From the NCBI GenBank assembly GCA_964557285.1, contig CAZKZS010000041.1, forward strand, positions 1-21,865: DNA of 21,865 bases, read 5' to 3'. Made by a program: the position numbers and the translations under genes. The notes below the pieces were generated by a model, which was given only the letters and a program-made list of their open reading frames with translations, had not been told where the DNA came from and ran no database searches. The stretch is from SB15 sp964557285 (GTDB lineage Bacteria; Chloroflexota; Anaerolineae; Aggregatilineales; J027). Positions within the stretch are counted from its first letter, which is position 1, and each line of letters opens with the position of its first letter. Positions 21,677-21,865 of this stretch are shown piece after piece.

Positions 21677-21865
21677 ATGCAATACGCCCAACCCACCCGT
21701 CCCTCCCGTTTAATGCGCCTGCGGCGCTGGCTGAACAACGACGGCTTACGGGAACGCCTGTATCCTTTCCTCATCATTGCTGCCGCGTACATGCTGGCTT
21801 TGATGGGCGGCTACGCGATTGGGGCAACTAAACTGGGAATTTTTGTGGTCGGCGGTCGATGGAAG
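21677..21865 (+). CDS. Membrane protein, 3' truncated (possibly O-antigen polymerase/ligase)
   Basis: The gene starts at the ATG at 21677 after AGGGAGAAAGG, 12 bases behind the Wzz-like stop, and stays open to the window end (63 codons). The N-terminus is basic (TRPSRLMRLRRWLNNDGLRERL), followed by a hydrophobic helix (LYPFLIIAAAYMLALMGGY) and the beginning of a second segment (LGIFVVGG). The position after a Wzz-like gene suggests a polysaccharide polymerase, ligase or flippase, but the visible part cannot decide this. Confidence 0.7.
   Translation, partial: MQYAQPTRPSRLMRLRRWLNNDGLRERLYPFLIIAAAYMLALMGGYAIGATKLGIFVVGGRWK

Noticed and set aside
20954..21691. A 245-codon - strand open frame opposite the Wzz-like gene
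   Set aside because: It is a shadow of a gene with recognisable GGDEF-like and Wzz features. The translation has no family resemblance and no convincing ribosome site.

Overview
The window reads as chromosomal DNA of a heterotrophic bacterium with roughly balanced base composition. Several traits suggest a Chloroflexota (Anaerolineae-like) genome: small secreted lipoproteins, very large CUT1-type permeases, a palindromic AGTAGGGGC-type intergenic element and a Wzz/GGDEF-like fusion. This placement is inference; no rRNA or other phylogenetic marker is present. No tRNA, rRNA, CRISPR array, transposase or phage gene was seen. No gene-free stretch exceeds about 250 bases.

Layout. 2-304: 3' end of a STAS-domain anti-anti-sigma factor. 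353-1620: two divergent lipoprotein genes. 1720-8880: an alpha-glucoside uptake and phosphorolysis locus on the + strand, made of a 734-residue MalF-like permease with a large membrane insert, a MalG-like permease, a YesL/DUF624 protein, a LacI-family regulator and a GH65 phosphorylase. 8883-9016: an imperfect palindromic element between two convergent genes. 9015-11288 (- strand): a secreted beta-propeller-like protein and a beta-phosphoglucomutase. 11425-16872: a ydcS-patD-ydcT-ydcU-ydcV type operon, i.e. a polyamine-type ABC transporter plus aminobutyraldehyde dehydrogenase, closed by a strong bidirectional hairpin. 16905-19906: a HEAT-repeat protein (-), an orphan solute-binding protein (+) and an APH-like kinase (-). 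20153-end: the start of an envelope polysaccharide locus, with a Wzz-like protein carrying a degenerate GGDEF domain followed by a truncated membrane protein gene.

How it fits together. GH65 phosphorylases split alpha-glucobioses with phosphate to beta-glucose 1-phosphate and glucose, and beta-phosphoglucomutase turns beta-glucose 1-phosphate into glucose 6-phosphate. The two enzymes are not adjacent, but an identical 18-base sequence with a central CG (core TTAAACGATTAA) lies just downstream of the -10 box of both the permease operon and the phosphoglucomutase gene. This looks like the operator of the local LacI-type regulator and would join both loci into one regulon. The sugar locus has no ATPase and no solute-binding protein next to it; the orphan solute-binding protein at 17589 is a possible but unproven partner.

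The observations most worth following are the shared operator, the permease insert, the Wzz-degenerate GGDEF fusion and the palindromic element placed against two convergent stop codons.
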